Shown: positions 14,890 through 23,840 of the stretch, in pieces
How positions within the stretch are numbered: the first letter of the stretch is position 1
How the letters are laid out: each line of letters starts with the position of its first letter
Assembly (NCBI GenBank): GCA_964370315.1
Contig: CAYJIS010000029.1
Location: forward strand, 1 to 23,935
Direction of reading: 5' to 3'
Length of the DNA stretch: 23,935 nucleotides
Origin: CAYJFX01 sp964370315
GTDB lineage: Bacteria > Spirochaetota > Spirochaetia > Treponematales > Treponemataceae
Notes under the pieces: generated by a model
Databases searched by the model: none
Seen by the model: only the letters and a program-made list of their open reading frames with translations
What the model was told of the DNA's origin: nothing
Program-made: the position numbers and the translations under genes

Positions 14890-15666
14890 TTATTTTACTA
14901 TACAAAGTTCGATGTAGCCTTCTTCAAACCCTTGTACTTGAATTGTAATAGTAGATTCAATTCCTTCATCGCTTAGTATGCAAGATGTAACTTTTTTCCC
15001 AAATGAAAATTTTGAAGTAGCTTCTTTATTATCAGGGACAAAATGCAGAATTGGATACTGATATGCTATTATTTCACCTTTAACTATTTCATTCTCATCG
15101 TTTAGTGGACAAATAAGCCATGTTAGGTAATTAGCCAGCTGACTCTTTTCCTCATTATAATTATTACTGTTAACTGGTATTGTATCAACTTTTGCTTTTG
15201 GCTTTTCGTATTCAATATTTAACATATCTAAGTCGAAAGGTATGTCATCAACATTTTTAGGAGTACTAGGTTCAGTTGGTTTTACTTTTTTAGATGGTAT
15301 TACTGATGTTGTGCCAACTAAGGTTAACACTTCTATTCCTTGAGCAGAAAGTGTAAAATCTTCTTGCACACATATTACGTTAAGTGCTTCAGTTTTTTTC
15401 TTTTCTTCTTCACTTTGGTCATTGAGTGTAATTAATATTACTGGACTATTTTTGTTGCTTAATGATCTAAAGTACTGTACAAATGTTTTCCAATGCCGAG
15501 GGTATCCAATAGAGTCAATCAACACAATATCTGGATTTATTTCCGTTACATTGTCTAAAGCCTTTAATAGCCATGTGTAGCAAATAGTTTCAAAGCCATT
15601 TTTAATAAAAAAATCACTATATGTGTTAAGAGAATTTTCTGATTCACATATTAAGAGTACTTTCAT
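14890..15666 (-). CDS. Protein with degenerate receiver domain and unknown C-terminal domain
   Basis: Residues 1-115 read as a CheY-like fold: MKVLLICESE, then PDIVLIDSIGYP with Asp51 at the acceptor position and VILIT with Thr80. The conserved Lys of loop 5 is replaced by Gln101 (VICVQEDF), and the N-terminal acidic pair is Glu8/Glu10 with a Ser between, so phosphorylation may be lost or altered. Residues about 115-170 are a Pro/Lys/Asp-rich linker. Residues about 175-258 form a compact beta-rich domain (FSFGKKVTSCIL, TITIQVQGFEEGYIELCIV) that I do not recognise; a PilZ-like barrel was considered but the RxxxR motif is absent. There is no signal peptide and no DNA-binding domain is seen. It overlaps the exported-protein gene upstream by four bases (ATGA). 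Likely a signalling or scaffold protein; function unknown. Confidence 0.75.
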   Translation of the reverse strand: MKVLLICESENSLNTYSDFFIKNGFETICYTWLLKALDNVTEINPDIVLIDSIGYPRHWKTFVQYFRSLSNKNSPVILITLNDQSEEEKKKTEALNVICVQEDFTLSAQGIEVLTLVGTTSVIPSKKVKPTEPSTPKNVDDIPFDLDMLNIEYEKPKAKVDTIPVNSNNYNEEKSQLANYLTWLICPLNDENEIVKGEIIAYQYPILHFVPDNKEATSKFSFGKKVTSCILSDEGIESTITIQVQGFEEGYIELCIVK

Positions 15667-16661
15667 TCTTCAGTCCCAAGATTATCAACAGTATAGTCAT
15701 ATATTTGCCAAATATTATTTCTTAAGCGTAAATAATATGTATATCGTTTAACTTCGGTAAAATTAGGATAGGTGAATTTTTGAATAACGCTTACAGTACC
15801 CTCAGATTTTGTATAAGTCGTTTTTTCTATTTCGAATGCTTCTGGGATTGCAACAATATCATTATCGATTCTTTCACTCATTAGTGAATTTTTAAAATTA
15901 ATCAATTGCTTTTGTCTATCACTTTCTGATGATGTATTATACCGTGTTTTGTTTTGCGGATTCTTAAAATATATTGACTCTAAATCTACATATAGGAAGA
16001 ATTGGTCCCATAAACTTCTTTGTCTTGCAATTATTGTATGATTAATGACTTCATCTGGAGGCAAAAACTCTGGTTCTAATACCGCAGAAGAATCAAAGTT
16101 TACAGGTACTAATGTACTTGTTCCAATTACAGGATCTGGATTTATTTCAAGCGCAAGCCTGTTCGATGCAACTGAATTGTACCGAGCTTTATATAGTTCT
16201 GGATATAAAATCATTTCTACATAATATACAGACGGGCTATCAATTTGAATAAAGTCTTTTAAGTCTACCGTAAATCCATATGTTTCTTCTGGTTCAAGAG
16301 CTAATTCTCTAAAATAAACAGTAGAATTAGTGGTTCTTGCACGAATAAGTGAGTCTGTAAACAGTAAACTTTCGTTTCGAATGCTGTATACATCAAAGTC
16401 AAGGCTAAATTCTTTTGCATCGGCCATTTTAAATCTTAGCGTTTGTGAGCTATTATTGGTTATAGATACATTTATAAGAATTGGGTTGTTTGGTGTGTTT
16501 GAAGGAAAATAAATTGTTTTATTATAAAATGAAATAGATACTTCTAAACCACTCAAAGAATCAATTGTCTCTGATCCATCAAAGCTTTGACCATTTTGGG
16601 CAGAAAGGGTCTGTGCAAAAATAATAAAAACTGATATAATACTAATTAGAATACGTTTCAA
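15663..16661 (-). CDS. Exported protein of unknown function with Ig-like N-terminal region
   Basis: TTG 16661 is chosen as start: GGAG (16675-16672 on the - strand) lies nine bases before it, and the protein then begins as a classic signal peptide (MKRILISIISVFIIFAQ, cleavage after TLSAQ or nearby). ATG 16676, five codons upstream, has no ribosome site and is the alternative. The mature N-terminal part (LEVSISFYNKTIYFPSNTPN, ILINVSITNNSSQTLRFKMA) looks like an Ig/BsuPI-like beta sandwich. The C-terminal part (EKTTYTKSEGTVSVIQKFTY, YYLRLRNNIWQIYDYTVD) resembles an NTF2-like or membrane-lipoprotein tail repeat seen in spirochaete surface proteins; this is only an impression. No lipobox Cys is present, so it is probably periplasmic. 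First gene of the four-gene - strand group and divergent from mfd. Confidence 0.8.
   Translation of the reverse strand: MKRILISIISVFIIFAQTLSAQNGQSFDGSETIDSLSGLEVSISFYNKTIYFPSNTPNNPILINVSITNNSSQTLRFKMADAKEFSLDFDVYSIRNESLLFTDSLIRARTTNSTVYFRELALEPEETYGFTVDLKDFIQIDSPSVYYVEMILYPELYKARYNSVASNRLALEINPDPVIGTSTLVPVNFDSSAVLEPEFLPPDEVINHTIIARQRSLWDQFFLYVDLESIYFKNPQNKTRYNTSSESDRQKQLINFKNSLMSERIDNDIVAIPEAFEIEKTTYTKSEGTVSVIQKFTYPNFTEVKRYTYYLRLRNNIWQIYDYTVDNLGTEE
16632..16640 (+). promoter_or_regulatory. Extended -10 promoter candidate for mfd
   Basis: TGATATAAT is an extended -10 (TG-N-TATAAT) with only a poor -35 17 bp upstream. A start near 16647 would give a leader of about 52 nt before the mfd ATG. 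It lies within the signal-peptide codons of the divergent gene, because only 22-37 bp separate the two start codons. Confidence 0.4.
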
Positions 16662-16698
16662 AACAGTGTTCTCCATATTTCATTATCGGATATATTAG

Positions 16699-19600
16699 AT
16701 GAATTCCTTAGATTATATCATACATTCCTGGAAAAAGATAGATAGTACAATGAAAACTCTTTGTAGTCCTTCTGCTGATTTTCCACGAGAAATTGAAGGT
16801 TTACAAGGTGGAATGCACGGCTTTTTTATTAGTGAATATGTTAAAAACACTAAAGAGCCTATTGTTATCGTTGTGCCTGATGAAAAAGATGCAAAGAATA
16901 TCCTAGTAGACTTACAGGGTATATTGCAAACAGATGAGAGTAGCTCTGATGTAAATATTTTTCAACTTCCATGGTGGGGTATTGTTCCCTACAGAGCTTC
17001 TGCTAAGGGTGCACGTGTTTTTGGTGAACGAGCAAGTGTTCTATCCAAAATGGCACAGGTTTCTTTTACATCACGTGAAAGTAAGACTGATAAAACAGAT
17101 ATTTTTGTCCTTACTCAAAGGGCTTGTTTAACTCCCGTTCCTTCTGCTACATATTTACAATCATTATTATTTAATGTACACGTTGGGCAAAGTTTCGACC
17201 CAGTCGCTCTAGGAACTCGCTTAGCAGAACAAGGTTATGTTAGAGTTCCTCGTGTTACCGTGAGGGGTGAGTTTACTGTTCGTGGTGAAGTTCTTGATAT
17301 TTTTATGCCTGGTGAGCAATATGCACATAGAATTGTTTTTAATTTTGATATAATTGAAAGTATCCGAGTCTTTGATACAGAAAATCAAGCATCCGTAGAA
17401 AAACTAGACAGTGTATTATTGTATCCGATGAAGGAAGTAATTTGGACTGATGAATTAATACAAGACTTAGAAAAAAAATTAATCTTTTATGCAGAAAATA
17501 GTGCACCAGAAAAAAAAGAATTCTTTGTAAGTAAAATTGAAAAACTCCTAACTGAATTGTATGTTCAACGAGAAACAGAAGGTGAGGAAATCTTTTATCC
17601 ACTCGTATATAATTCCTGTGTTCTTGATTATATAAGCGAACAAAGTACACTTTTCTTTTTTGACTATGACCGTCAAATTAATATGAAAGAAAATTTTGAA
17701 AGAGAATATTCAGCTTTGTATAAAAGAGCCTTAGAAGAATCTTTTTACCCACCACCTGAAACACAATTATTTAGTTTTAATGAAATAGCTAAGAAGCATA
17801 AAAAAAGCATATATTTTAGAACTATAAAAGGTGAAAATGCAACACATTCAGAAAGATTACATTTAGAGTGTGGCGCTGCAAAAAACTTTTTTGGCAACAT
17901 TCAATTTTTAAAAGAGAATATTGAATCATTGCAAAGCGAGAATTGGCAAATCTACATATATGCTGATAGTGTTAATCAAGCCCATAGAATTGAAGAACTA
18001 CTAAAGGACTACATAGTTTCTGATGAAGGACAACCTTCTCTTATTATAGTTCCAAATCAAATTTCACAAGGTTTTACTATAGATGAGCTAAAACTCATTG
18101 TTATACAGGAAAACGAAATTTTTGGTAGAAGAAAACATACGCCTAAATCTATAAAAACAGTAAAAAGTGCTGTTATTGACACCTTTGTAGAATTAAACCC
18201 AGGAGATTATGTTGTTCATGTTAACTATGGTATAGGATTATTTAAAGGCATTGAAAGGGTTAAAGTTTCAGGCAATGAGCGTGATTACATAAAGCTTGAA
18301 TACTACGACAATGAAACGGTTTTTATTCCTATTGAACAAGTTAACTTGGTTCAGCGATATATTGGTAATGAAGGTGAAGCGCCTAAACTTGATAGACTCG
18401 GTTCCAAAAGTTGGGAAAACCGAAAAAACAAAGTTAAAAAGTCGGTAGAAGATATTGCAGAAAAACTTATAGAGTTATATGCAAAAAGAAAAGCAGCAGT
18501 TGGTTTTGCTTTTCCACCTGATGGTGAGTTTATGACTGCTTTTGAAGCTAATTTTCCATATGTAGAAACCGAAGACCAAATCACTGTATCAGATGAAGTA
18601 AAAAAAGATATGGAAAAACCACTACCTATGGATAGATTAATATGTGGCGATGTTGGGTATGGTAAAACTGAAATGGCAATGAGGGCTGCATTTAAAGCCG
18701 TAATGGGAGGAAAGCAAGTAGCTTTTCTAGCACCAACTACAATATTGGCAGAACAGCATTTTGAGTCATGTATCGATAGATTTCAAGATTTCCCGGTTAG
18801 AATAGCACATATGTCTCGTTTTGTTTCAAAGGCCGATCAAAAGAAGATACTTGAAAATGTAAAAGCTGGTAATGTAGATATTTTAATTGGAACGCATAGA
18901 ATAATTCAAAAAGACGTTCAGTTTAAAGACTTGGGTCTAATGATAATCGATGAAGAGCAACGGTTTGGCGTTAAAGATAAAGAACGTTTAAAGTCCCTGA
19001 GAGCAAACATTGATGCACTAGCAATGAGTGCAACACCTATACCACGAACATTACATATGAGTTTACTTAAGATTCGAGATATGAGTTTACTACGTACTCC
19101 TCCACAAAATAGGCAAGAGATAGAAACAGTAATTGATGCATATAATGATGATAGAGTAGCAGCTGCAATTAGGAGAGAAGCTGAACGAGGTGGACAAATA
19201 TTTTATCTTCACAATAGAGTTGAAAGCCTTTACGATATACAGGCAAAACTTCAAAATTTATTACCTGAGATGAGTATAGATATTGCTCATGGACAAATGG
19301 CTGCCCATGAATTAGACGATATTTTTAGAAGATTTAAATCAGGTGGCTTTCATATACTTATTGCAACGACTATCATTGAAAATGGAATAGATATCCCTAA
19401 TGTAAACACTATCATTATTGATAGAGCAGATATGTACGGCGTTTCACAGTTATATCAATTACGAGGACGTGTGGGTAGAAGTGATAGAAAGGCATATGCT
19501 TATTTGTTATATCCTGAAAACAGAAGTTTAAGTGAAGTTGCAATGAAAAGATTACAAGTAATTAGTGACTTTACAGAGCTTGGAAGTGGTTTTAAGATAG

Positions 19601-20190
19601 CAATGAAAGATATGGAAATTAGGGGGGCGGGGAATTTACTTGGCCGTGACCAATCGGGAGACATATATTCTGTTGGATTTGATTTATATCTTAGGTTACT
19701 CGAAGAGGCTGTAGAACGGCTTTCTGATGAAACATATGAAGAACAACATGAAGTACTCATGGAACTTGAGTATACCGGTTATATACCAGATAGCTATGTA
19801 ACCGTTGCGCAAACAAAAATGGAAATATACAAGAAAATTGCCTCTATTGGCGATGAAGAAGAGCTTAAAGGAGTTCTTGGTGAACTAGAAGATAGATTTG
19901 GTCCAATACCTAATGAAGTTCAAAGTTTGCTTTCGCTTGCAAATATACGGATAATTTGTAAAAAACTTTTTATAGCAACATTAAAAGAAAGAATGGGTAA
20001 GGTAAGTGTAGAATTTTCACGCGTTTCAAATATTTCAGTTGAAAAAATATTAGAGTTAATAAAAACGAGTGGTGGAAAAGTGACATTAGATCCTAAAAGA
20101 CCAAATGTGTTACTATTAGAAACTGGAAAAATTGATTTAGAACATAAAAGTAATTTTATAAAAGAAAAACTGGAGGTATTAATTTCATGA
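16699..20190 (+). CDS. mfd: Transcription-repair coupling factor Mfd
   Basis: ATP-driven DNA translocase that displaces stalled RNA polymerase and recruits UvrA. All regions occur in order over 1163 residues, the usual length. First is an N-terminal UvrB-homology part (IEGLQGGMHGFFISEYV; WWGIVPYRA; GYVRVPRVTVRGEFTVRGE). Next is the CarD-like RNA-polymerase-interaction domain near 500-555 (ELNPGDYVVHVNYGIGLFKG). The helicase core has Walker A GDVGYGKTE (650-658), motif II DEEQRFG from Asp751, SATPIPRTLHMSL, ATTIIENGIDIPN and QLRGRVGRSDRKAYAY. Last are the RAGNLLG translocation motif and the C-terminal TRCF domain. The ribosome site before ATG 16699 is weak. The stop overlaps the HAD gene (ATGA). 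Confidence 0.98.
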   Translation: MNSLDYIIHSWKKIDSTMKTLCSPSADFPREIEGLQGGMHGFFISEYVKNTKEPIVIVVPDEKDAKNILVDLQGILQTDESSSDVNIFQLPWWGIVPYRASAKGARVFGERASVLSKMAQVSFTSRESKTDKTDIFVLTQRACLTPVPSATYLQSLLFNVHVGQSFDPVALGTRLAEQGYVRVPRVTVRGEFTVRGEVLDIFMPGEQYAHRIVFNFDIIESIRVFDTENQASVEKLDSVLLYPMKEVIWTDELIQDLEKKLIFYAENSAPEKKEFFVSKIEKLLTELYVQRETEGEEIFYPLVYNSCVLDYISEQSTLFFFDYDRQINMKENFEREYSALYKRALEESFYPPPETQLFSFNEIAKKHKKSIYFRTIKGENATHSERLHLECGAAKNFFGNIQFLKENIESLQSENWQIYIYADSVNQAHRIEELLKDYIVSDEGQPSLIIVPNQISQGFTIDELKLIVIQENEIFGRRKHTPKSIKTVKSAVIDTFVELNPGDYVVHVNYGIGLFKGIERVKVSGNERDYIKLEYYDNETVFIPIEQVNLVQRYIGNEGEAPKLDRLGSKSWENRKNKVKKSVEDIAEKLIELYAKRKAAVGFAFPPDGEFMTAFEANFPYVETEDQITVSDEVKKDMEKPLPMDRLICGDVGYGKTEMAMRAAFKAVMGGKQVAFLAPTTILAEQHFESCIDRFQDFPVRIAHMSRFVSKADQKKILENVKAGNVDILIGTHRIIQKDVQFKDLGLMIIDEEQRFGVKDKERLKSLRANIDALAMSATPIPRTLHMSLLKIRDMSLLRTPPQNRQEIETVIDAYNDDRVAAAIRREAERGGQIFYLHNRVESLYDIQAKLQNLLPEMSIDIAHGQMAAHELDDIFRRFKSGGFHILIATTIIENGIDIPNVNTIIIDRADMYGVSQLYQLRGRVGRSDRKAYAYLLYPENRSLSEVAMKRLQVISDFTELGSGFKIAMKDMEIRGAGNLLGRDQSGDIYSVGFDLYLRLLEEAVERLSDETYEEQHEVLMELEYTGYIPDSYVTVAQTKMEIYKKIASIGDEEELKGVLGELEDRFGPIPNEVQSLLSLANIRIICKKLFIATLKERMGKVSVEFSRVSNISVEKILELIKTSGGKVTLDPKRPNVLLLETGKIDLEHKSNFIKEKLEVLIS

Positions 20191-20813
20191 TTAAAGCCGT
20201 AATATTTGACTATGGTAATGTAATTTCAAAAGCCGCAACAGGGGATGCAAGCGAAGATTTAAAGAAATTATCAGGAATCCCCGCTGAGGTTTTTAACTCT
20301 GTGTATGAACGCTTTCGTTTTGATTTTGATAGAGGTCTTATTAGTGGCGAAGAAATGTATAGAAAACTTTTACTCGAAGATGGCTATATCGAACAAGCAA
20401 ATAATTCAGAATTATTAAAGAAGATTGCACTTTGCGATTTAGAATCATGGAGGCCAATCAGAGACGATGTATGTACGTGGATAGATGAACTACAAACTAA
20501 AGGATTTAAAATTGGTATTTTGTCAAATATGCCATATGAGTTTTTAGATTTATATGAAAGTGAAATACCACCATTTGTACAAGCTGATTTTGCGTGCTTT
20601 TCTTGTAGAGTAAAACTTATTAAACCTGAAAAAGAAATATATGAGTATACACTAAATGGGCTAGGAATAAAGGCTGATGAAGCAGTGTTCTTTGATGATG
20701 TTCAAGAAAATGTAGATGGTGCATTAAAAGTGGGTATCAAAGCATTTCTGTGGACTGGTCTTGAAAAGGGAAAAAAAGATTTATCAGATATTCTTATAAG
20801 TACTTCTCAGTAA
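20187..20813 (+). CDS. HAD-superfamily hydrolase, YihX-like subfamily IA phosphatase
   Basis: Small cytoplasmic phosphatase, probably for a sugar phosphate. Motif I is FDYGNV (7-12): nucleophile Asp8, with the usual second Asp replaced by Gly, as in the YihX-type FDxGNV group. Motif II is ILSNMP, motif III Lys is in KLIKPEKEIY and motif IV is FFDDVQENVDGA. The cap region between residues 20 and 85 is all-helical. At 208 residues it is typical. GGAGG (20172-20176) within the end of mfd precedes ATG 20187, and the two genes overlap by four bases. Its last 20 bp overlap the end of the convergent GGDEF-EAL gene. Substrate is unknown. Confidence 0.88.
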   Translation: MIKAVIFDYGNVISKAATGDASEDLKKLSGIPAEVFNSVYERFRFDFDRGLISGEEMYRKLLLEDGYIEQANNSELLKKIALCDLESWRPIRDDVCTWIDELQTKGFKIGILSNMPYEFLDLYESEIPPFVQADFACFSCRVKLIKPEKEIYEYTLNGLGIKADEAVFFDDVQENVDGALKVGIKAFLWTGLEKGKKDLSDILISTSQ

Positions 20814-23010
20814 ATATTTCAATGGGGATGGGCTTGTCATAATAGTATCCCTGAACAACTTCGCATTTCACTTCTTTTAAGAAATCTATTTGCCTTTGTT
20901 CTTCTATTCCCTCTGCTACAACTTTTATACCAAGTGAATGTGCAAGATTAATAATACCCTCAATTACTAATTTCGCTCTTTCACTTGTATCGTTTAAGAA
21001 AAAACTTCTATCAAGCTTTATTGTATGTAATTTAAAGTTTTTTAATAGTCCTAAAGACGAATAGCCAGCACCAAAATCATCAATTGAAACTAAAAAGCCA
21101 GCACTATAAAAATCATTAAGCAAGTTTTCAAGTACTGCTTCATTATCTATAACGGTGCTCTCAGTTAATTCAATTTCAATTAAATTATGCGGTATATTGT
21201 GTGAGTCTACTATTTTGATAACTGAATTAACAAAATTTGCGTTTCTTAAATGTAAACGTGAAAAATTTATTGAAACAGGTACACATTGGCAACCTTTAGA
21301 TAGCCATTCTTTTATTGCTACACAAACTTTGTCGAGTATGTACATGTCAAGATTTTTTACAAATCCATTTTTTTCAAACAATGGAATAAACAAACTTGGA
21401 AAAACCATATTACCATTACCCTCAACCCATCTAACCAAGGCTTCTGCTCCTACTACCTTTCCGGTGTTTATATTCGTTTTAGTTTGTAGATATAAGATAA
21501 ACTCATTGTTTTCTAGTGCAAGATTCATCTTATTTGTAATGAGCGTTTGAAATAATATTTCTTCTGTATAACTATCTTTATAATCGCAAATAGTATTTGG
21601 CGAAACTTGGGCTCTATTTTTTTTGGCAAGACTATGGGCTATAGTTGTTTTATTTATCATGTCATTTATATCTGTTTCACCAGGTTTTATAAAATAACGA
21701 CCGTAGGAAAACTCAAAGTGATGATTTTTGAGTGTTGGAATTGCTTTCTTAAAAAAATCCTCATAATATGTGGTCATTGAGTCAAGCTGCTCTAAAAAAC
21801 CTCCACCAGAGAACATAATAAATTTATCCGCATCTACTCTTGCCAACATAAAGGTTTGCTCTGTAGCTAACTCAGCGGTTTTAGCAAATGCGCCAAGTAC
21901 ATCATTTCCTATGTCATATCCATACATTTCATTAATTGTTTTAAAGTTTTCTATGTCAATTTTTATTAGAGCAAATGATTCATGTGGATATTTTTTTATG
22001 GTTTGTAAAACATGCATTTTAAACTTTGTCATGTTTGGTAATCCTGTTAGTTCATCAAAATATGCCATCGTTTCAATTTTTTTTATACTTTGAAATTTTG
22101 AATGAAATGTATACCAAAGTGTAGCAACTAAAAGCAAGAAAATAATTAAACTGATTACGCTAATACTCTTAGAAATTACGTTGCTTCTTTGACTTATTTT
22201 TTCTTCTTCAACAACAAGTACGATATACCAATTAAACACATCAAGAGGTTTATATATTGCTATCCATTTTTTATCGTTATCAATAAAAGATACTGTTCCT
22301 TCACGCCTCTGAGAAATATCGTAGTATATATTTTCAACTGTTCTACCTTCAAATAATTGTGAATTACTTAGCCTAGATAGTGTAGAGAATTCTTCATGTG
22401 TGCGAATAATAGGCTGTCCATTACCGTCAGAAATGAGGAGATATCCTTGATTATCAACTTGTTCTTTTATATAAATGGAAATCGGATGTAATGAATATTC
22501 CGCAAGAATATAACCAATTATTGTATTGGAGCTGTATATAGGCGAAAAAATAGTTATTAGTTTCTCTTGCGTAGTTTCGTTTACTATTGGATTAGTTGTC
22601 ATTACTTTGTCAAAAAGAGGGTGATTTTGAATCATAAGAGAAAAATCTTTTTTTACGTTTTTAACTGAGATACCAAGCCCATTAGAATCGATATAAAATA
22701 AATCAGTAAAGTTATGTGTATTATATTGATGCTGTAAAAATTCTAATACATTCGATTCTTCGTAACCTAATGTCGATATGGTGTCGGCAAAATGATACAC
22801 ATCACTTTTTGCTTCTTGTATTTCAGTATTAATATAGGTTTGTATTTCCGATGCTTGATCATCTAAATTTAACATTAATACATCATCAAAATCAGTTGAT
22901 ATAATCAAGTTAAATCGTAATAAAAAAAACGAAATAACGAGAAGTAGAAAGAAAAGAGAAAGACTTAGAAAAATTTGAACTTTTTTAAAATAAGACTTTT
23001 TAGTAACCAA
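20794..23010 (-). CDS. Membrane sensor protein with degenerate GGDEF and intact EAL domain (c-di-GMP phosphodiesterase)
   Basis: Probable c-di-GMP hydrolase controlled by an external signal. TTG 23010 is preferred as start: GGAG lies six bases before it, while the upstream TTG at 23022 begins on the ribosome site itself. The order is transmembrane helix (about 12-32), a periplasmic dCACHE-like sensor (about 33-280), a second helix (about 283-302) and GGDEF (about 320-470). In that domain the signature is DADKF (393-397) instead of GGDEF and there is no RxxD inhibition site, so cyclase activity should be lost. The EAL domain has the full catalytic set: EAL from Glu523, Asn in SINFSRLHL, ELTEST, DDFGAGYSS, Lys in TIKLDRSF, EGIEE and VQGYYY. 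The GGDEF remnant may bind GTP and regulate the EAL domain. Own promoter upstream. Confidence 0.9.
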   Translation of the reverse strand: MVTKKSYFKKVQIFLSLSLFFLLLVISFFLLRFNLIISTDFDDVLMLNLDDQASEIQTYINTEIQEAKSDVYHFADTISTLGYEESNVLEFLQHQYNTHNFTDLFYIDSNGLGISVKNVKKDFSLMIQNHPLFDKVMTTNPIVNETTQEKLITIFSPIYSSNTIIGYILAEYSLHPISIYIKEQVDNQGYLLISDGNGQPIIRTHEEFSTLSRLSNSQLFEGRTVENIYYDISQRREGTVSFIDNDKKWIAIYKPLDVFNWYIVLVVEEEKISQRSNVISKSISVISLIIFLLLVATLWYTFHSKFQSIKKIETMAYFDELTGLPNMTKFKMHVLQTIKKYPHESFALIKIDIENFKTINEMYGYDIGNDVLGAFAKTAELATEQTFMLARVDADKFIMFSGGGFLEQLDSMTTYYEDFFKKAIPTLKNHHFEFSYGRYFIKPGETDINDMINKTTIAHSLAKKNRAQVSPNTICDYKDSYTEEILFQTLITNKMNLALENNEFILYLQTKTNINTGKVVGAEALVRWVEGNGNMVFPSLFIPLFEKNGFVKNLDMYILDKVCVAIKEWLSKGCQCVPVSINFSRLHLRNANFVNSVIKIVDSHNIPHNLIEIELTESTVIDNEAVLENLLNDFYSAGFLVSIDDFGAGYSSLGLLKNFKLHTIKLDRSFFLNDTSERAKLVIEGIINLAHSLGIKVVAEGIEEQRQIDFLKEVKCEVVQGYYYDKPIPIEIFTEKYL

Positions 23011-23037
23011 AAAAATCTCCAATTTATTAATTACTTT

Positions 23038-23066
23038 ATTATATCATACATCGAAAAAAAAAACAA
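23038..23066 (-). promoter_or_regulatory. Promoter of the GGDEF-EAL gene
   Basis: On the - strand, TTGTTT (23066-23061), a 17-bp spacer and a perfect TATAAT (23043-23038). The predicted start near 23031 leaves about 20 nt before the TTG start codon at 23010, with GGAG in between. The flanking 23023-23177 region otherwise holds A-rich runs and no gene. Confidence 0.55.
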
Positions 23067-23177
23067 TAAAAAAACAGAGAGAAGTGTAATTTAAACAGAT
23101 ACAGATTATTTTTACTATTAGAGTCAGCATAATCCTTATCAATGAAACCAGCAAAATGTGTTTAATTTAAGCTATTA

Positions 23178-23816
23178 TCATGTATTGCATTTTGTAACTA
23201 TTTCTACTGCCTTTTTTGAAATCTCAGTAATTTCTGCCCATTTTTTATTATCAATTAAATCTGGTGTTACCATAAAACTTCCACCGCAAGCTACAATGTT
23301 TTTGTTTGAAATAAATTCATGCAAATTTTCTAGTGATATACCACCAGTTGGCATAAACTTAATCATATTATATGGCGCGCAAAGTGCATTTATTGTTTTT
23401 AAACCACCATATTGTGCAGCTGGAAAAAATTTTAATGTTGTAAGGCCCAATTCTAATGCCATTTCAATTTCAGTTGGTGTTACGCAACCAGGAAAAATGG
23501 TAATACCTTTTTCTTGGCAATATTGTACCACTTTGGGGTTTAGTCCAGGTGATACAATAAACTCTGCTCCTGCAGCAATTGCTTCATCCACTTGTTCTGT
23601 TCTTAGAACTGTTCCAGCTCCAACAATCATTTCAGGATATGTTTCTTTCATAATTTTCATTGCACTTGCGGCTCCTGCAGCTCTGAAGGTAATTTCTGCA
23701 ACAGGAAGTCCACCTTCAATCAATGCTTTTGCTAATGGAGCAGCATCCTCTGTGGGACGGTCAAGTTTAATTACTGGCACTACACCAATCTTTGCAATTT
23801 TTTCTGTTATTGTCAT
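23178..23816 (-). CDS. eda: KDPG/KHG aldolase (2-dehydro-3-deoxy-phosphogluconate aldolase)
   Basis: Cleaves 2-keto-3-deoxy-6-phosphogluconate to pyruvate and glyceraldehyde 3-phosphate, the last step of the Entner-Doudoroff and hexuronate routes; many homologues also use 4-hydroxy-2-oxoglutarate. The 212 residues match the class I aldolase barrel. Glu41 and Arg45 lie in VAEITFR, GAGTV is at 66-70, VSPG at 88-91, the Schiff-base Lys129 in LKFFPA, and PTGGIS at 156-161. ATG 23816 is preceded by AAGGAA (23828-23823 on the - strand). It is the only gene on this strand here, with the diverged repeat directly upstream and its promoter possibly within or beyond that repeat. A partner kinase (kdgK) or uronate genes may lie outside the window. 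Confidence 0.95.
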   Translation of the reverse strand: MTITEKIAKIGVVPVIKLDRPTEDAAPLAKALIEGGLPVAEITFRAAGAASAMKIMKETYPEMIVGAGTVLRTEQVDEAIAAGAEFIVSPGLNPKVVQYCQEKGITIFPGCVTPTEIEMALELGLTTLKFFPAAQYGGLKTINALCAPYNMIKFMPTGGISLENLHEFISNKNIVACGGSFMVTPDLIDNKKWAEITEISKKAVEIVTKCNT

Positions 23817-23840
23817 AATAAATTCCTTTTGTTTGATAGT

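Noticed and set aside
23023..23177. Small gene or RNA between eda and the GGDEF-EAL gene
   Set aside because: No ORF with a ribosome site and no strong hairpin was found; only the promoter for the - strand gene and A-rich runs.
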